Below, in pieces: positions 15,977 through 18,106 of a stretch of 18,106 nt of DNA; within the stretch, counting starts at the first letter, position 1, and every line of letters begins with the position of its first letter. Source of the stretch: Enterococcus_E cecorum_B (lineage in GTDB: Bacteria > Bacillota > Bacilli > Lactobacillales > Enterococcaceae); the NCBI GenBank assembly GCA_946499615.1, contig CAMMST010000049.1, positions 1 to 18,106 of the forward strand. The letters are read 5' to 3'. A program made the translations under genes and the position numbers. The notes under the pieces were generated by a model that was not told the DNA's origin, ran no database searches, and worked only from the letters and a program-made list of their open reading frames with translations.

Positions 15977-17955
15977 TAATACCTAATTTGCAAGTTCACT
16001 TTATTATCTAATTGATTTAATGCATATTCCAACGTTCTTAAATTTTTGGCATCAAATGAATATCCATAAACTACAATTGTTTGAACTTGAATTTCATTCC
16101 TACCAAGCATATTCACTAACTTTTCAGTAGCTTTATTATTCCAATTGTTAGAAATGATGTAGATTCTCTGATTATTAATATATGGGACTTTATATTCACC
16201 TAACTCTATATATTCGATATTGACATCAAATTTATAGCCATCCTGAACAAGATATGTTTGTAAGATTGTGTCATCTCCAGTAGCATTTCCATCTACACCC
16301 AAATTTTCACTTGAGAATTTTGAAATCATATCTTCAAGTAAATCTAATTGCATTACATCATTAAATTCAATATCTTCTAATGTTTCTACACTAGGAGATA
16401 CCACCCGATAATGTTTGAAACCTAAATCTAAACTGTCTGCTAAGTCTGGATTTTCTTGCTTAATTTTTTCAGCGGCACGTTTAATGCGCTCTCTAGAAAT
16501 TTCATCAATAGACTTATATCCAGCCTCATATGCCACTGTTCCACCTTTTGTTGGAATTTCTGTTCCATCTGCATTTACTGTATAAGTCTTTTCAGGCAAT
16601 GTGCACAAAATAAACTTTCTATTTCCACCATCTTCTGCATTCAGTTGCATTACAGCATCAGCAGTCGTCCCCGAACCAGCGAAGAAATCTATGATAATTG
16701 AATCTTCTAATGTTGAATACTGTAAAAGCTTTTTTATAAATTCTGTTGGTTTAGGATTACTAAAAAATCCATCACCCATTAAATTAATAAACTCTTTTGT
16801 AGCGACTTGATTCATGTATTTGTTATCAATTGAAAAAAGACTATTTACTGGATTATATTCACTTTTTAAATCAGTCAAATATTTCTTTAAAATAAATCCG
16901 CGTTCGCCATTTTTTATTTTGTTTTTAAATATAATTTTTCCTGAAGTAACCCAATTATTAAAACTTTTTTGCGAGAAAGCCCAATATCTTCCTTTTGGTG
17001 GAAGGTCAATCTGCCCAGTATAAGGATTAATAATTTCAAAATAGGTACTCTCACCACCACTTTTTGCACTAGGATTATCAACAATCCATGGACCATTTAT
17101 ATCATTATCTGGATTTTTATAATTTGAATTATCTTTTTTTTCACCCTTTAATCTAGCGCTATTGATATTTTTTGCATAACAAAATACATATTCATGTTGA
17201 TAATTTAATCCTGAATCAGCATCATTAGTCATCGATTTAGTTTTTCTAATCATATCTCCAATAAAGCAACTCTCACCAAATATATCATCAAGCAATATCT
17301 TTAAGTCTGCAAACTCATTTTCATCAATCGAAACAAATATCATTCCCCTACTTTTTAATAATTTTTTTGCTAAGTATAATCTTGGATACATAAAAGTTAG
17401 CCATGCACTATGAGAAGAACTACCTTGAATAGACTTTAACTTAGATAATTCATCATCAGTTAAGCCAAAAGTTATTCTTAATGTTTCATCATCATACTCA
17501 AACTTATCTTGATAGACAAAATCATCTTTTTTCCCCGTATTATATAATGGATCTATATAAATAACATCAACAATACCATTGTAATTTTGTTTCAAATGAC
17601 GTAACACTTCTAAGTTATCACCCGTTAAAAATATATTTTTACTATTTTTATTTTCCATCTTAGTATTATGTTCGATATCTGGGACAATTACTGTGTTAGG
17701 GCGTTCACCTGATTGTTTTTTAGCATAATTTTTTCCAATAAAATCAAGCTGATAACCACTTGTAAATTCTTCTATGTTTTGCTCGTCTAACATCTTCTTA
17801 AATTTTAAATAATCGAATTTTGATTCCTCGACAACATTACCATCGTCATCTTTTTTCTCAGCAGTAAAAAACTCTGGTAGTTTAAGTTTTAATTCTTCTA
17901 AAAATGCAGAATTTGCTTTAACGTTTTTATTGTATTCTAAATTTTCTCTTAACAT
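15976..17955 (-). CDS. mod: Type III DNA methyltransferase, Mod (N6-adenine, beta class)
   Basis: The 659-residue methyltransferase recognises the target sequence for both methylation and restriction and transfers methyl from S-adenosylmethionine to adenine on one strand. It has the beta-class order: catalytic motif IV at residues 135-138 (DPLYNTG in full), then the target-recognition region at about 230-400, then the AdoMet-binding FAGSGTT at 425-431. The LPEKT and EAGYKSIDEISRERIKRA blocks typical of type III Mod follow. Motif IV reads DPLY where the family norm is DPPY. AGGAGAAA lies seven bases before the ATG at 17955. It is the first gene of the four-gene operon. The recognition sequence cannot be predicted from the protein. 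Confidence 0.95.
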   Translation of the reverse strand: MLRENLEYNKNVKANSAFLEELKLKLPEFFTAEKKDDDGNVVEESKFDYLKFKKMLDEQNIEEFTSGYQLDFIGKNYAKKQSGERPNTVIVPDIEHNTKMENKNSKNIFLTGDNLEVLRHLKQNYNGIVDVIYIDPLYNTGKKDDFVYQDKFEYDDETLRITFGLTDDELSKLKSIQGSSSHSAWLTFMYPRLYLAKKLLKSRGMIFVSIDENEFADLKILLDDIFGESCFIGDMIRKTKSMTNDADSGLNYQHEYVFCYAKNINSARLKGEKKDNSNYKNPDNDINGPWIVDNPSAKSGGESTYFEIINPYTGQIDLPPKGRYWAFSQKSFNNWVTSGKIIFKNKIKNGERGFILKKYLTDLKSEYNPVNSLFSIDNKYMNQVATKEFINLMGDGFFSNPKPTEFIKKLLQYSTLEDSIIIDFFAGSGTTADAVMQLNAEDGGNRKFILCTLPEKTYTVNADGTEIPTKGGTVAYEAGYKSIDEISRERIKRAAEKIKQENPDLADSLDLGFKHYRVVSPSVETLEDIEFNDVMQLDLLEDMISKFSSENLGVDGNATGDDTILQTYLVQDGYKFDVNIEYIELGEYKVPYINNQRIYIISNNWNNKATEKLVNMLGRNEIQVQTIVVYGYSFDAKNLRTLEYALNQLDNKVNLQIRY

Positions 17956-17971
17956 GCTAATTTCTCCTATT

Positions 17972-17990
17972 TCATAAATCTGTTTTATGA
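17972..17990. promoter_or_regulatory. Operator-like inverted repeat upstream of mod
   Basis: TCATAAA (17972-17978) and TTTATGA (17984-17990) form a perfect seven-base inverted repeat around TCTGT, 16 bases before the mod start codon and just upstream of its ribosome binding site. A weak -10-like TATTAT on the minus strand (18002-18007) lies further upstream. The repeat could be an operator or a leader hairpin. Neither the promoter nor a regulator is certain. Confidence 0.45.
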
Positions 17991-18046
17991 TATTAATTTT
18001 TATAATAGGAGTCTTTTATGGATAGTAAGTACAGAGAATAACACAA

Positions 18047-18077
18047 ATAACCTCTGCGCAATAATCACAGAGGTTAT
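18047..18077. terminator. Terminator-like hairpin upstream of the mod operon
   Basis: ATAACCTCTG (18047-18056) pairs perfectly with CAGAGGTTAT (18068-18077) across an eleven-base loop. The flanks are T-rich but not a clean T-run on either strand. It probably ends a gene lying beyond the right edge of the window. Its direction cannot be settled, and the rest of 17991-18106 holds no gene. Confidence 0.5.
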
Positions 18078-18106
18078 ATTACATAAGTTATTAAGACACG
18101 CTATAT

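Noticed and set aside
16914..17096. Second minus-strand frame inside mod, possibly a frameshift product
   Set aside because: The main mod frame runs unbroken through this region with normal motifs on both sides, so there is no evidence of a frameshift.
9927..17955. DISARM or BREX system
   Set aside because: The block has a methyltransferase and an SNF2 helicase, but none of the DUF1998, phospholipase-D-type, PglZ or BrxC-like proteins that define those systems, and Mod-Res is plainly type III.
18018..18041. Plus-strand seven-codon reading frame with AGGAG upstream
   Set aside because: It is too short and ends at once. The nearby TATAAT touches the AGGAG with no room for a transcription start, so it looks like chance in AT-rich DNA.

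Overview
All genes here lie on the minus strand. The gene families, the pcrA-ligA-gatCAB-dgkB order, AGGAGG-type ribosome binding sites and low GC content indicate a Firmicute of the order Lactobacillales, most likely an Enterococcus or Vagococcus relative. The species cannot be named from this window.

Right part (about 9.9-18.0 kb) is an accessory block, visibly more AT-rich and richer in AGA arginine codons than the genes to its left. It is one tight operon, in transcription order: a type III DNA methyltransferase (mod, 15976-17955), the type III restriction subunit (res, 13025-15964), a ParB-family protein with a helix-turn-helix (11758-13044), and an SNF2-type helicase/translocase (9927-11774). 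Neighbouring genes overlap by 17-20 bases or are 11 bases apart. Two hairpins at 9826-9917 close the operon. A standard type III restriction-modification system needs only Mod and Res, so the translationally coupled ParB-like and SNF2-like pair is the unusual part and the best candidate for an undescribed defence arrangement.

Middle and left part (about 0.9-9.8 kb) is conserved housekeeping DNA. pcrA (DNA repair helicase) and ligA (NAD-dependent DNA ligase) form one unit, whose promoter contains a LexA-box-like palindrome. After a 181-base gap with its own promoter come gatC, gatA and gatB, which encode the amidotransferase that makes Gln-tRNA(Gln) or Asn-tRNA(Asn), followed by a diacylglycerol kinase gene (dgkB) and a rho-independent terminator.

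At the left edge, a GntR regulator with a C-terminal TrkA-C/RCK_C domain, like the c-di-AMP-responsive BusR, is coupled to the start of a lipoprotein gene that runs off the window. No RNA genes, CRISPR arrays or intact insertion sequences were seen. No stretch over 300 bases lacks a gene.
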